A DNA stretch of 64,000 nucleotides from contig CAWKAJ010000003.1 in assembly GCA_963847595.1 (NCBI GenBank), positions 248,001 through 312,000 on the forward strand, written 5' to 3'. The position numbers were made by a program, and so were the translations under genes. This DNA comes from JACWAE01 sp963847595. GTDB taxonomy: Bacteria > Chloroflexota > Dehalococcoidia > SZUA-161. Shown piece after piece: positions 25,932 to 34,828 of the stretch. Each line of letters opens with the position of its first letter. Position 1 is the stretch's first letter. The notes under the pieces were generated by a model. It was not told the origin of the DNA. It worked only from the letters and a program-made list of their open reading frames with translations, and ran no database searches.

Positions 25932-27407
25932 TCAATCTCTTAGGATTGATTTTCTCTCCATGAAATAATGGCGCACTATCGGTGCTACTCTCAAACCGGA
26001 GCTTACTGCCTGATGTGTACCGATGAAAGCTCCTCCACCGGCATCGTGGCCTACGAAGAAGAGCCCCGGCAGCGGAGATTTGGGAGAAGGCTTGTGCTTT
26101 CCGCAATAGCCCACGGTCACCGCCAGGCCCACGGCCTCGCCGCCCAGACCGGGCAAAACGCTGTCCCTGCTCAGCTTCGATACTTGAGATGGGCCCACAT
26201 ATCCTTCTTTGGATTCGATGCATGGAACAGCTTCGGGGAACATTTCTTCGAATAGCTCATCCACCTTCTTCTGCACTGCCCTTATCTCTTTGGCATCAGG
26301 GTCAGGTGAACACCAGGCACCGATGAGCAGCATCTGCTTGCCCTTAGGAGCCATACTAGGGTCAAAGACGGCCGGACATACCCCGTATACAGATAGAATC
26401 TCCGGTATCTTGCCTTTCTTCATATCGGCAAGTCGCTCGACATCGATGTAACTGTCCTCGGATGTTGCCAGGAACATGCCATGCTTCATCATCGGCTTGC
26501 TGAAGATGTAGCGCTGGTTACAGAATCCCAGGCTGGGAACGACGTCCTTTACATAGCCCACGTAGCTCTTGTCAAAATGCTCTTCACCGACCAACTTCAG
26601 AACTGTTGGCTGAAGTCCTGCATTACTCACGACGATGCGGGATTTGTAAACTCTGTCTTTGGTAGCTACGCCGGTGATGCGGCCATGTTCGACAAGGACC
26701 TTTTCCACCCTCGTCCGGAGCTTGAGATTGCCGCCATTAGCCTTGAACACATCAACTATGTCCTCGATTACGCGCGAATAGCCGCCCCTGGGAAAGCCTG
26801 TGGTGCTGGAGCCGAAGATCTGCATAATCCTCGATATTTCAGACATGGCAACGAGTTCATAGAGACCGGTGGCCATGAGATTGGCGTGCACAGCAAAGAA
26901 ACCGAACAGGGGTTTTGGTATTTCCCCTCTCTGAGCCACCCATTCTTTGACACTGACATCGTCGAGCGCATCCAATTGCTCAGGGGTCAATAGAGCTGCT
27001 TCGCTCAATACCCGCAGGGCTACCTCGCGCTCTTTAGGTTTCAAATTCCAGGAATTGAACATGTTTTCCGTGGGGTCCGTTTCCTGATGTCCTCCGGTAA
27101 CAGAGGTTATCCACTTCCCGTTCGGACGTCGATACATCAGCGCATTGGTCTTCGGTATAACGTCCAGTTTGGATTCGATGCCCAGTGCTCTGAATGCCTC
27201 AACGAAAGGCCCTATCTCGATGGGAATTCCGTAGGTGGGCCACATCTCGAACTTAAAACCATTTGCCGAGAAGCCCATCTGCTTCCCGCCGGGGCGGGTA
27301 TTCTTGTCAAGTATTATAGTTTTGAGCCCATGCTTGGCTAGCAGGGCACCGCAAACGACTCCTCCGAGTCCTGCGCCGACCACAATCACATCATACTTTT
27401 CTGCCAT
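25932..27407 (-). CDS. CrtI/phytoene desaturase-like FAD oxidoreductase
   Basis: A flavoprotein of 491 residues with the N-terminal dinucleotide motif KYDVIVVGAGLGGVVCGALLA followed by LDKNTRPGGKQMGF, and the C-terminal FAD motif GLFFVGHDAGGGAFIGTHQA, as in the CrtI/CrtN/carotenoid isomerase/retinol saturase superfamily. It shares the block LQPTVLKLVGEEHFDKSYV with the paralogues at 27458, 34829 and 39877. Such enzymes desaturate, saturate or isomerise isoprenoid chains. No phytoene synthase or other carotenoid gene is present, so action on CoA-pathway intermediates is more likely than carotenoid synthesis. Confidence 0.85.
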   Translation of the reverse strand: MAEKYDVIVVGAGLGGVVCGALLAKHGLKTIILDKNTRPGGKQMGFSANGFKFEMWPTYGIPIEIGPFVEAFRALGIESKLDVIPKTNALMYRRPNGKWITSVTGGHQETDPTENMFNSWNLKPKEREVALRVLSEAALLTPEQLDALDDVSVKEWVAQRGEIPKPLFGFFAVHANLMATGLYELVAMSEISRIMQIFGSSTTGFPRGGYSRVIEDIVDVFKANGGNLKLRTRVEKVLVEHGRITGVATKDRVYKSRIVVSNAGLQPTVLKLVGEEHFDKSYVGYVKDVVPSLGFCNQRYIFSKPMMKHGMFLATSEDSYIDVERLADMKKGKIPEILSVYGVCPAVFDPSMAPKGKQMLLIGAWCSPDPDAKEIRAVQKKVDELFEEMFPEAVPCIESKEGYVGPSQVSKLSRDSVLPGLGGEAVGLAVTVGYCGKHKPSPKSPLPGLFFVGHDAGGGAFIGTHQAVSSGLRVAPIVRHYFMERKSILRD

Positions 27408-27457
27408 CGGTCACCCTTTCAAAAACTCTCTGTGCCGTACTTTGCGCAGTACAATTT

Positions 27458-28924
27458 CTAAAAGAGCGCGCGGTGAGTAAACCAGTAGTCGCGCACAATA
27501 TTGAACAGGTTCATGCCGGACTCTACACACATGTGATTGCCGAAGCCTGAGCTGCCTGCATCGGCGCCGACGTAGAAAAGACCTCCAATGGGCGCTTTAG
27601 GTGATGGCTTCTGGTTGCCGCACTGCCCCACTATCTGGCCGAGACCGATACATTCTCCACCCGTGCCGGGAACCACCGAATCCCTCGACAAGCGTGATAT
27701 CTGTGCCGGCCCGTAGTACTCTTTCTCCTCAATGTACTTAAAGACGTCTGGCCAAATCCTGGCAATCTCTGCCTCGACTTTATCCAAGTAATGCTTGATT
27801 TTCGTCTTGGGGTCAGCGGGGCATGTGATACCACTATAGATGAGCTGCTTGCCTTTAGGCGCCATGCCGGGGTAAAGCGAGTTCGTCGACATGAAGATAT
27901 ACATTTGCTTGGGCATCTCGCCGGTCTCAGCCTTTAGATGCTCTTCCAAGGAGGTTACAGTGTTGTCGGAGCAATAGACGTAAATGGGGTAATCCAGCAC
28001 CGGCTTGCTCAAGAAGTACCTCGCTCCGGCGAAACCGAGGCTGGGGACCAAGTCTCTTACATAGTTCACATAGCTTTTGTCAAAATGCTCCTCGCCCACC
28101 AGCTTGAGCACTGTAGGCTGGATGCCAGCATTTGAGACCACGATAGGCGCCTGGAAAGACCCCTTGTTAGTGATTACTCCTTTAACCCGGCCGTTCTCCA
28201 CTGCAATGTGCTCGACTTTTGTTCGCATAAGGAGGTCGCCGCCATATGACTGCATAACCCTAGCAATGGCCTCGTACATTCTGCCGAAGCCGCCCGATGG
28301 GTAGAGGCCACCGCCCTGGGTGTTATTCTGCTGGAAGACTCTAATGAACTCTGAGGCGCACGCAAGAGGTCCGGCGACTTCGAGAGTGCCCTCGCTTTGC
28401 AGTGTGGCAAGCATAGAGTAGAGGGACCGCGGTATTTGGTAGCGATCGAGGAATTGCACGACGCTGACTTCGTCCAGCAGGTTTTGGTCATGGCGTGACA
28501 TGCCCAGTACATCAGTGAAAAGCCGCATGACTTCCGGCATATCGGCATCCTTGACACCAAGCATGTTGAATAGGTCTTGTGGGTCTACTGGTTTCCCACC
28601 TCCGGGCAGCACTAAATTCTTTATCTTGCCGGAGGGCGTCTCATAGAACATGCGGCCCATAGGGTCGGGAGCTATCAGCTCTATTTCGTTCTCCAGTCCC
28701 AGTATCCTAAGCAACGAATGGATTTCTGTGTTGCTGGATGGGCACGCTGCTATGGGCCAGTACTCATAACGGAATCCATTCTTGGAAATGGTCATCGCCT
28801 TGCCGCCGACCTGAGCATTTTTGTCTATCACGAGGGTTTTGATGCCCCACTTCGCGAGCAGAGTTCCACAGGTAATACCACCGGGGCCTGCTCCTATCAC
28901 GATCACCTTGTATTTGTTCTGCAC
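27458..28924 (-). CDS. CrtI/phytoene desaturase-like FAD oxidoreductase
   Basis: A paralogue of 488 residues: NKYKVIVIGAGPGGITCGTLLA, LVIDKNAQVGGKAMTISK, the shared block IQPTVLKLVGEEHFDKSYV, and C-terminal GLFYVGADAGSSGFGNHMCV. The HQA of other copies is HMC here. It lies 50 bases upstream of the 25932 copy on the same strand, a likely tandem duplication. The substrate is unknown. Confidence 0.85.
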   Translation of the reverse strand: MQNKYKVIVIGAGPGGITCGTLLAKWGIKTLVIDKNAQVGGKAMTISKNGFRYEYWPIAACPSSNTEIHSLLRILGLENEIELIAPDPMGRMFYETPSGKIKNLVLPGGGKPVDPQDLFNMLGVKDADMPEVMRLFTDVLGMSRHDQNLLDEVSVVQFLDRYQIPRSLYSMLATLQSEGTLEVAGPLACASEFIRVFQQNNTQGGGLYPSGGFGRMYEAIARVMQSYGGDLLMRTKVEHIAVENGRVKGVITNKGSFQAPIVVSNAGIQPTVLKLVGEEHFDKSYVNYVRDLVPSLGFAGARYFLSKPVLDYPIYVYCSDNTVTSLEEHLKAETGEMPKQMYIFMSTNSLYPGMAPKGKQLIYSGITCPADPKTKIKHYLDKVEAEIARIWPDVFKYIEEKEYYGPAQISRLSRDSVVPGTGGECIGLGQIVGQCGNQKPSPKAPIGGLFYVGADAGSSGFGNHMCVESGMNLFNIVRDYWFTHRALF

Positions 28925-29172
28925 TGGTTAACCTCCATTTTTCCGTACCATATCTATCACATAGTTAAGTCAGCCTTTGAAAAAACTTACTTCGAGGCTT
29001 ATGAACAAAGAGAACACGCGCCACCCCAGCCAAAGTGATGCACATCTATAATGATGCTGGTTTCCTGGAACCAGAAATTCTTCGTCCTAAAAGTCCCTGT
29101 TATCGAGATAGGAGCGAAGAACATATAACGCTACGCCAGAATCTCCCGCAGCTTGTAACAAGAATACGATTA

Positions 29173-29640
29173 CTACAAAGGCTTGAAATATTTAATATCT
29201 AAAATGCTAGCCTCGCGCTTTTCCTTGAAGACTGCCTGAACCCTCATGCCAATCCTAAGTTGCTCAAGGTCGACCTCGCCCAACATATGCACTATTCCGG
29301 TATCGGCACCATCAAGCTGAATTATTCCATAAACTATAGGCGGTTCGACTGGCTGCACACGACTCGATTGGTTGCAAACGGTGTAGGTGAGTAAGGTTCC
29401 TTTGTCGCTCACCTCTACCCATTCGTCCAACCGGCCAAAGCAATCCTTGCAGACCGACCTGGCAGGTACATAAACACGATTGCAGGTGGGACACCTGGTG
29501 CCCATAATCTTTTTCTTGTCTCTCAGTGCGATGAGGAATTGGCTCCCCACGACGCCGGCAGCGTACGTATTCGGAATATATATCTGGCCGTGATAAATCC
29601 AGACATCCTTCCCTTCCAGCTTCTCAGTAACTGTCGCCAT
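29173..29640 (-). CDS. DUF35 OB-fold/zinc-ribbon protein
   Basis: A protein of 155 residues with the zinc ribbon CPTCNRVYVPARSVCKDC and an OB fold (DKGTLLTYTVCNQSSRVQPV to LRIGMRVQAVFKEKREASI). It follows another DUF35 gene by 12 bases and two thiolase-fold genes upstream, so two thiolase-fold and two DUF35 genes form one block (29173-32537). A 245-base gap follows it, with a short CTGGTT/AACCAG hairpin at 29057-29074. Confidence 0.9.
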   Translation of the reverse strand: MATVTEKLEGKDVWIYHGQIYIPNTYAAGVVGSQFLIALRDKKKIMGTRCPTCNRVYVPARSVCKDCFGRLDEWVEVSDKGTLLTYTVCNQSSRVQPVEPPIVYGIIQLDGADTGIVHMLGEVDLEQLRIGMRVQAVFKEKREASILDIKYFKPL

Positions 29641-29652
29641 TTCTGTTACCTC

Positions 29653-30195
29653 CTATTTCTTCCCGATCTCTTTGAAGTACAGGATGTCACCCTGACCCTG
29701 CCCGCGCTCGTTGTAATCCTCTTTCCACACAGCTTTTACTCGCATTCCCTCTTTCAGCTTCTCTTTGTCTTGCTCCTCGAGAAAGTGCCTGTAGAAGAAT
29801 CCATTATCAAGCTCGATAATGGCGCTGGCGTAGGGATTAGCCCACCTCTCGCCGTAGTGCGGATCCCAGAGAGGGAAAACGAGGTAAGTGTATTGATATA
29901 CAGTACCTGTCTGGGGCAATTCCGCCCAGTCCCAACCCATGTCCACTTTGCACTTGGGGCAGACCGGAGTTGGAGGCAACGATATTTCTTTGCACTTGGG
30001 GCAGCGGGTACCCACAATCTTCTTGTTCTCTTTTGCCTCTGCGTAGAAATGGCCAAGGTACTTGCCTGTCGACCAGTCGTATCGCCTGGGCAGGTCGAAC
30101 TTTATTCGGATATACTCTGGTTTAGGTTCCTCCTTTGCGGTTACCCCCGGTTTAGTGGTTGCCTTAGCGCTTTTCCTCACTACTTTCTTCGCCAT
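29653..30195 (-). CDS. DUF35 OB-fold/zinc-ribbon protein with basic N-terminal tail
   Basis: A protein of 180 residues with the zinc ribbon CPKCKEISLPPTPVCPKC and an OB fold (TGTVYQYTYLVFPLWDPHYG to EGMRVKAVWKEDYNERGQG). Unlike the other DUF35 proteins here it has an extra N-terminus of some 30 residues rich in Lys, Ala and Thr (MAKKVVRKSAKATTKPGVTA). It lies 11 bases downstream of the thiolase-fold gene at 30207. Confidence 0.9.
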   Translation of the reverse strand: MAKKVVRKSAKATTKPGVTAKEEPKPEYIRIKFDLPRRYDWSTGKYLGHFYAEAKENKKIVGTRCPKCKEISLPPTPVCPKCKVDMGWDWAELPQTGTVYQYTYLVFPLWDPHYGERWANPYASAIIELDNGFFYRHFLEEQDKEKLKEGMRVKAVWKEDYNERGQGQGDILYFKEIGKK

Positions 30196-30206
30196 CTATA
30201 TGCCTC

Positions 30207-31376
30207 CTATAACGACCTCTTGAGCAGAGTCATAACAGTCCAGTTAGGGCCTCCGAGGGCGGTGGCTATAGCAGTCTTAACATCTTTGGTCACCTGATGC
30301 TCGCCGGCATCTCTGCGTATTTGAAGTGCAGCCTCAGCAACGCGAATGGTGGGTGTAGCTCCAATAGGATTTGTCGCTATAACACCGCCAGAGGGATTTA
30401 CCGGAAACTCGCCTTCTATTTCGGTTATACCCTTCTCTATCAGCTTCCAACCCTCGTTCTTGCCGCAGAAGTGGAAATGCTCATAGAGATTCATCTCCTC
30501 CCAATTCGATGGCTCGTATATCTCAGCCATGTCGATATCTCTGCGAGGCTTCGTTATGCCATTTCGCTTATAAAGCCTCTCACAGGCCACATGCTGGGTG
30601 TAAGTCTCCTTGCCCGTGGGATCGCCAAATACCCCCGCTCGGAAGACCTCTTGATGCACTGTCTCTATATCGGCAATCCAGACCGGTTTCTTGGTGATTT
30701 TCTTTGCTCTCTTCTCTGAGGCGAAGACGAGTGCACAGGCACCACAAGACTGAGGGCAGAAGTCCAGAAACCTGAGCGGCCAGACCAGGTATTCCGACTT
30801 AAGCACCTCTTCCACGCTTTTGAGGCCGAGCTTCAGGTGAGCGTAGGGATTTCTGCAGGCATTCCTATCTGCCTTAAGACGAACCATAGCAGCGTGTTCC
30901 TCTTTGGCCCCTGATGTTTTCATGTAGGACAGTGCCTGCTTGGCGAACTCTCCAATGGCACCTGTGGTTGCGCCTTTGCCCCACATGGGTGTAGCAGCAG
31001 CCGTGATGGCAGCAGTCGTATCCCCGCAATCTTGTTTTTCACAACCGATGACGAGAGCCACATCATATAGGCCCGAGGCAACGAAGTAGAAGCCCTCAGC
31101 TACCACTGAAGCGCCGCTGGTGCCCCCTGTTCCCACTTTCAATCCAGGCTTTCCGAAGAAACCCGCTTCGGCAGCCATCTCAAGGTCAGGAAGATAGATA
31201 GCCTCAAAAGTCTCCATGTTGGCCATGAACGTAGCCTCGATGTCCTTGATGCTTATCTGAGCATCGGCCAGGGCTACCGTTACAGCCTCTCTCACCAACT
31301 CTGCATAGTTGACATCGGGCCGCTTGCTCGTGTGATATGTTTGTCCGATTCCTACTATAGCTACTCTATTAGGCAT
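30207..31376 (-). CDS. Thiolase-fold protein without nucleophilic Cys
   Basis: A thiolase superfamily protein starting MPNRVAIVGIGQTYHTSKRP. The ATG at 31376 is preferred: a TTG at 31391 would lie inside the ribosome site GGAGG. The nucleophile region is VGTGGTSGASVVAEG, with Gly at the Cys position. The C-terminal motif is NPSGGVIATNPIGATPTIR, so the usual GHP His is also missing. It is probably not a thiolase; a non-catalytic partner of the 31392 protein or an aldolase-like enzyme is possible. Confidence 0.87.
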   Translation of the reverse strand: MPNRVAIVGIGQTYHTSKRPDVNYAELVREAVTVALADAQISIKDIEATFMANMETFEAIYLPDLEMAAEAGFFGKPGLKVGTGGTSGASVVAEGFYFVASGLYDVALVIGCEKQDCGDTTAAITAAATPMWGKGATTGAIGEFAKQALSYMKTSGAKEEHAAMVRLKADRNACRNPYAHLKLGLKSVEEVLKSEYLVWPLRFLDFCPQSCGACALVFASEKRAKKITKKPVWIADIETVHQEVFRAGVFGDPTGKETYTQHVACERLYKRNGITKPRRDIDMAEIYEPSNWEEMNLYEHFHFCGKNEGWKLIEKGITEIEGEFPVNPSGGVIATNPIGATPTIRVAEAALQIRRDAGEHQVTKDVKTAIATALGGPNWTVMTLLKRSL

Positions 31377-31391
31377 GTTTTTCTCCTCCAA

Positions 31392-32537
31392 CTATCTGCT
31401 CCCAAGAATCATCACACCATGATGCTGTCCGCAGGCACCGGTGATGCCATGGGCAAGGGCTACCCGGGCATTCTTTACTTGATGGTCTCCCGCCTCTCCA
31501 CGAAGCTGTAACACTGCCTCGGCTACACGTGCCATCCCTGCCACGCAGATTGGGTTGCCGGAGATGACCCCCCCAGAGGGGTTCACTGGCAGCTTGCCGC
31601 CCATCTTGGTCACACCGGAATCAACAAGTTTTCCTGCCTCACCCTTGCCGCAGAAGCCCAGCCCTTCCATCCACATAAGCTCCTGATATGAGTATTCCTC
31701 ACATATCTCTGCGACATCTATCTCTTTCATAGGGTTTGTGATACCAGCCATGCTGTATGCTTTCTTAGCTGCTTTGACTAGGGCTTCACATTCTGCCAAA
31801 TCTCTATCTCCCAGATAGTGTGTCTCGTAGCAGTTAGAAGCCCCCAGTATCCAGACCGGTTTCTTGGTAAGCTTTTTGGCTCTCTCCTCTGTGGTTAAAA
31901 TCATGGCGCAGGCACCATCCGAAACAGGCTTGGCATCTAGAAGTCTGATGGGAGACGACAATATCTTGGAACTCAGGACATCCTCCACTGTGATATCCAG
32001 AGGCGCTTGCGCAAGGGAATTCTTTTTAGCATTGCCGCGGTTCTTTACCGCCACCTTTGCGCATTGTTCAGGGGTTATTCCATATTTGTACATGTAGCGC
32101 CTTGCCTGCATGGCAGCGGCCGAAAGGAAGTCCAAGCCCAACTGTCTGAGTAGAGCCGGGTCGAAAGCAGCGTTTTCAATAAGGCTCTTCTCAGCTTGGG
32201 ATTCCTTCGTATGTGCCACAACCAGTACAAGTTTGTGGTGCCCTGATAGGATCCTCGCCATTCCCGCATAAACAGCATTGATGCCGTCCTCACAGACTTT
32301 ATCCTCATCGCTCAGGTGAGCGCCCACAACGTGCTGAATATTCATGTTCGATATAGTTCTGCCATCCCAGAAATCCTGAGAACAGGACACGGCGGCATCG
32401 AAATCGTACAGGGCGAGTCCTGTGGATTCCAGCACCTGCTTTATTGGCTCATAAGCCAACTCCTCTTCGCTCGCATCCGCCCTATTCGGGTGATACTTAG
32501 TCTGGGCTACTGCTACGATACCTACTCTAGCAGCCAT
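31392..32537 (-). CDS. Thiolase-fold protein with Cys kept, His motif altered
   Basis: A protein of 381 residues (ARVGIVAVAQTKYHPNRADA). The nucleophile segment KVCEDGINAVYAG keeps a Cys at the CASG position, but the C-terminal motif NPSGGVISGNPICVAGMAR has Asn for the His of GHPxGATG. It is adjacent to a Cys-lacking relative (30207) and two DUF35 genes. The four may assemble as an acyltransferase or aldolase complex like archaeal thiolase-DUF35 assemblies. Confidence 0.87.
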   Translation of the reverse strand: MAARVGIVAVAQTKYHPNRADASEEELAYEPIKQVLESTGLALYDFDAAVSCSQDFWDGRTISNMNIQHVVGAHLSDEDKVCEDGINAVYAGMARILSGHHKLVLVVAHTKESQAEKSLIENAAFDPALLRQLGLDFLSAAAMQARRYMYKYGITPEQCAKVAVKNRGNAKKNSLAQAPLDITVEDVLSSKILSSPIRLLDAKPVSDGACAMILTTEERAKKLTKKPVWILGASNCYETHYLGDRDLAECEALVKAAKKAYSMAGITNPMKEIDVAEICEEYSYQELMWMEGLGFCGKGEAGKLVDSGVTKMGGKLPVNPSGGVISGNPICVAGMARVAEAVLQLRGEAGDHQVKNARVALAHGITGACGQHHGVMILGSR

Positions 32538-32639
32538 ATGCGACTCCTTCCTTTTGCCATCGACATCGTGTTTCCCTCCTTCGGTGTTATCTGCCTTGAA
32601 CTCCTATTCCTTCAGGCAGCAAGACGTTGAATATGGTGA

Positions 32640-33776
32640 CTAAAGCCCCAATTTCCGGGCGACTACCTCTTTGTAGAAGTCCGTATCACCAAAGGCGAGC
32701 TCTCCTGACTTTGCCCTGCGATAGTACAGGCCTATATCGTGGTCTCTGGTGGTGCCGATAGCACCATGGCATTGCACCGCTCTCTCTGTCACGAACTTAT
32801 AGGCTTCGTTAATCCACCCCTTAGCCACAGCGACCTCCGCGGCGCCAGTGGGGAGACCTTCAGCCAGGCTCCAGGCTGCCTTGTAGAGGATGTCTCTGCT
32901 GGTCTCAACGTTCATCCACATATTAGCGCAGTAGTGCTGAATCACTTGAAAGCTGCCGATGGGCTTGCCGTACTGCACCCTTTCCTTGGCATAAGCTAGA
33001 GTCATGTCCAAAGCTGCCTCTTCGCCGCCGACCATTTCTGCGCATTTGGCTATAGTCGCTTTTTCCAAGGCTTCAGCTACAATAGGCCATCCTTTGTGCA
33101 GTTTGCCCAGCATATTCTTGCGGGGGACTTTGACGCTTTTAAACACAACCTCACAGAGCTTGTCAGCACCCATGGTGGGTATTACCTCGCATTTGATACC
33201 TGGGCTTTTAGCATCAACCAGGAACAGGGTAATGCCATCTTCGGGAGTAGCACCCTTCTCGGTTCTAGTGACGCAAATTATGTGGTCAGCGATGTGGGCA
33301 TTCTCCACGAAAAGCTTGGTGCCATCAATGACGAAGCTATCACCGTGAGCTACAGCCTTTGTCTCTACACCAGCGGCATCATATCTAGCGCTGGGCTCGA
33401 TATAAGCCATGGTGAGAATAAGCTCACCCTTAGCTATTTTGGGGAGGAATTCCTTCTTCTGCTCCTCGGTACCTGCTGAGAGTATGGGCAAGCCTCCCAA
33501 AACCACCGTGCAGAAGAACGGGCCGGGAACAATGTTACGTCCCATCTCCTGAAGCAGGATGATGAGGTCCATGAAGCCCATCCCCATGCCGTTATATTGC
33601 TCGGGGAGCACCAGCCCCATCCAGCCCAGGTCGGCCATCTTGCTCCAAAGCTCAGGAGAGTAGCCTTTCTCGTCTTCTTCCAGCTTGCGAACCAGTGTCT
33701 TGTTACATTCCTTGGTCAGGAAATCCCGTGCTGATGTTCGCAGCATTTCCTGTTCTTCAGTTAAGTCCAGGTTCAT
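32640..33776 (-). CDS. Acyl-CoA dehydrogenase, short type
   Basis: An acyl-CoA dehydrogenase similar to the one at 19266: MNLDLTEEQEMLRTSARDFL, LVLPEQYNGMGMGFMDLIIL, and C-terminal AIGTTRDHDIGLYYRRAKSG followed by ELAFGDTDFYK. The ATG at 33776 is favoured over a TTG six bases earlier. The Glu of ELAFGD could be relevant to catalysis, unlike LTLGST in the 19266 copy. Upstream lies a deleted flavoprotein gene, so this is the first intact gene of its sub-block. Confidence 0.9.
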   Translation of the reverse strand: MNLDLTEEQEMLRTSARDFLTKECNKTLVRKLEEDEKGYSPELWSKMADLGWMGLVLPEQYNGMGMGFMDLIILLQEMGRNIVPGPFFCTVVLGGLPILSAGTEEQKKEFLPKIAKGELILTMAYIEPSARYDAAGVETKAVAHGDSFVIDGTKLFVENAHIADHIICVTRTEKGATPEDGITLFLVDAKSPGIKCEVIPTMGADKLCEVVFKSVKVPRKNMLGKLHKGWPIVAEALEKATIAKCAEMVGGEEAALDMTLAYAKERVQYGKPIGSFQVIQHYCANMWMNVETSRDILYKAAWSLAEGLPTGAAEVAVAKGWINEAYKFVTERAVQCHGAIGTTRDHDIGLYYRRAKSGELAFGDTDFYKEVVARKLGL

Positions 33777-33798
33777 AATCAATCCCTTTCTTAAGTAT

Positions 33799-33933
33799 TA
33801 CAGCTTATGCGAGTTGAAGTATTGCCAGACCATTTCAGCCGCTTTAATGCCTGAGTCCACCCGGATTCAGGGCTGCAGAAGTAGCTCGCCTGGGATCTGC
33901 TCCTATTACGATGACATCATACTTCTTTGGCAT
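33799..33933 (-). pseudogene. Deletion relic of a CrtI-like flavoprotein gene
   Basis: From the ATG at 33933 the frame reads MPKKYDVIVIGADPRRATSA, the start of a CrtI-like protein with a damaged GxGxxG motif. A few codons on, in another frame, it continues VDSGIKAAEMVWQYFNSHKL and a stop (33799-33801), which is the C-terminus of the same family (compare VDSGINVANMVYKYHLMHK of the 34829 copy). About 450 internal codons are missing. It is a clear internal-deletion remnant, and shows that a seventh copy of this family once stood here. Confidence 0.85.
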
Positions 33934-34038
33934 TCCGTTTCCCCCTATTTCGGCTTCCGCACATAATTCTCCCTTAGTTCAATCTCACGTACATTAGCCC
34001 TGTTAAGATGGTACAAGGGGTGAAGAGGATTAGTTAGG

Positions 34039-34803
34039 CTAACGTCCCTTAAATTGGGGCTTGCGTTTCTCTAAGAATGCTAAAGGCCCCTCCTTGGCAT
34101 CCTCGCTCTTAAATACTTTTCCGCCTATCTCCATCTCTGTTATGAAGCCCAGCTCCCGAGGCTGGCTTATTGCTTTTAGTACTATCTCCTTGACTGTTCT
34201 CACCGCGAGTGGACCATTTTCGCAGATGCGCTCTGCTACCTTCATAGCGGTGGGCATGAGCTGTTCTTTGGGGACGACCATGTTGATGAGTCCGATGTCG
34301 AGAGCTTGCTGAGCAGTTATCCGGTCGCCGATAAGGAGTATCTCCATGGCCTTGCACCAGGGAATCTGACGGGGAAGGTTCACGCAGGAGCCGCCGAGAG
34401 GCACTAAGCTCCAGCGTACCTCCTGAATGCCTAACATAGCGTGCTCTGCAGCGATGCGGATGTCTGTTAACAGAATGAATTCAGTGCCTCCTGCCACAGC
34501 GTAACCGTTTACAGCAGCGATAATAGGTTTATAGCAATGGCTGAACCACCGCTTAGCCCGGGGTTCGAGCTTAACCTCCGTGCTGGTTGCCTTGCCTATT
34601 GCCTCCTCGAGGTCTGCACCGGCGGAGAATGACCTGTCTCCAGCGCCTGTCATAATCAGGACCCAGGCATCAGGGTCAGCCTGGAATTCCTCGTCTATTT
34701 CCTCCATCCTCAGGAAATCCTTGATGGTCAGGGCATTCCGCTTCTCAGGATTATTAAAGGTCATGATACGAATGTGGCCCTTCTTTTCATAATCTACGGT
34801 CAT
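34039..34803 (-). CDS. Enoyl-CoA hydratase/isomerase (crotonase family)
   Basis: A crotonase of about 254 residues: MTVDYEKKGHIRIMTFNNPEKRNALT, the oxyanion-hole segments AFSAGADLEEAIG-type (SFSAGADLEEAIGK) and AVNGYAVAGGTEFILLTDIR, and LGIQEVRWSLVPLGGS. The start is the ATG at 34803 with AAAGGAGG just upstream; an earlier in-frame start would overlap the flavoprotein gene and add unrelated residues. In many crotonases two Glu act as acid and base. Here the second lies near EVRWSLVPLGGS, where the sequence departs from the hydratase consensus (E-V-x-L-G-L-x-P), so isomerase or other activity is possible. Confidence 0.9.
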   Translation of the reverse strand: MTVDYEKKGHIRIMTFNNPEKRNALTIKDFLRMEEIDEEFQADPDAWVLIMTGAGDRSFSAGADLEEAIGKATSTEVKLEPRAKRWFSHCYKPIIAAVNGYAVAGGTEFILLTDIRIAAEHAMLGIQEVRWSLVPLGGSCVNLPRQIPWCKAMEILLIGDRITAQQALDIGLINMVVPKEQLMPTAMKVAERICENGPLAVRTVKEIVLKAISQPRELGFITEMEIGGKVFKSEDAKEGPLAFLEKRKPQFKGR

Positions 34804-34828
34804 TAAGACCTCCTTTGAAGTGAGTCTA

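Noticed and set aside
29057..29074. CTGGTT/AACCAG hairpin as a terminator
   Set aside because: Only a six-pair stem with no U-run on the minus strand; too weak to call a terminator.
29539..30297. 252-codon plus-strand ORF
   Set aside because: It spans the antisense of two DUF35 genes and shows only hydrophobic low-information sequence.
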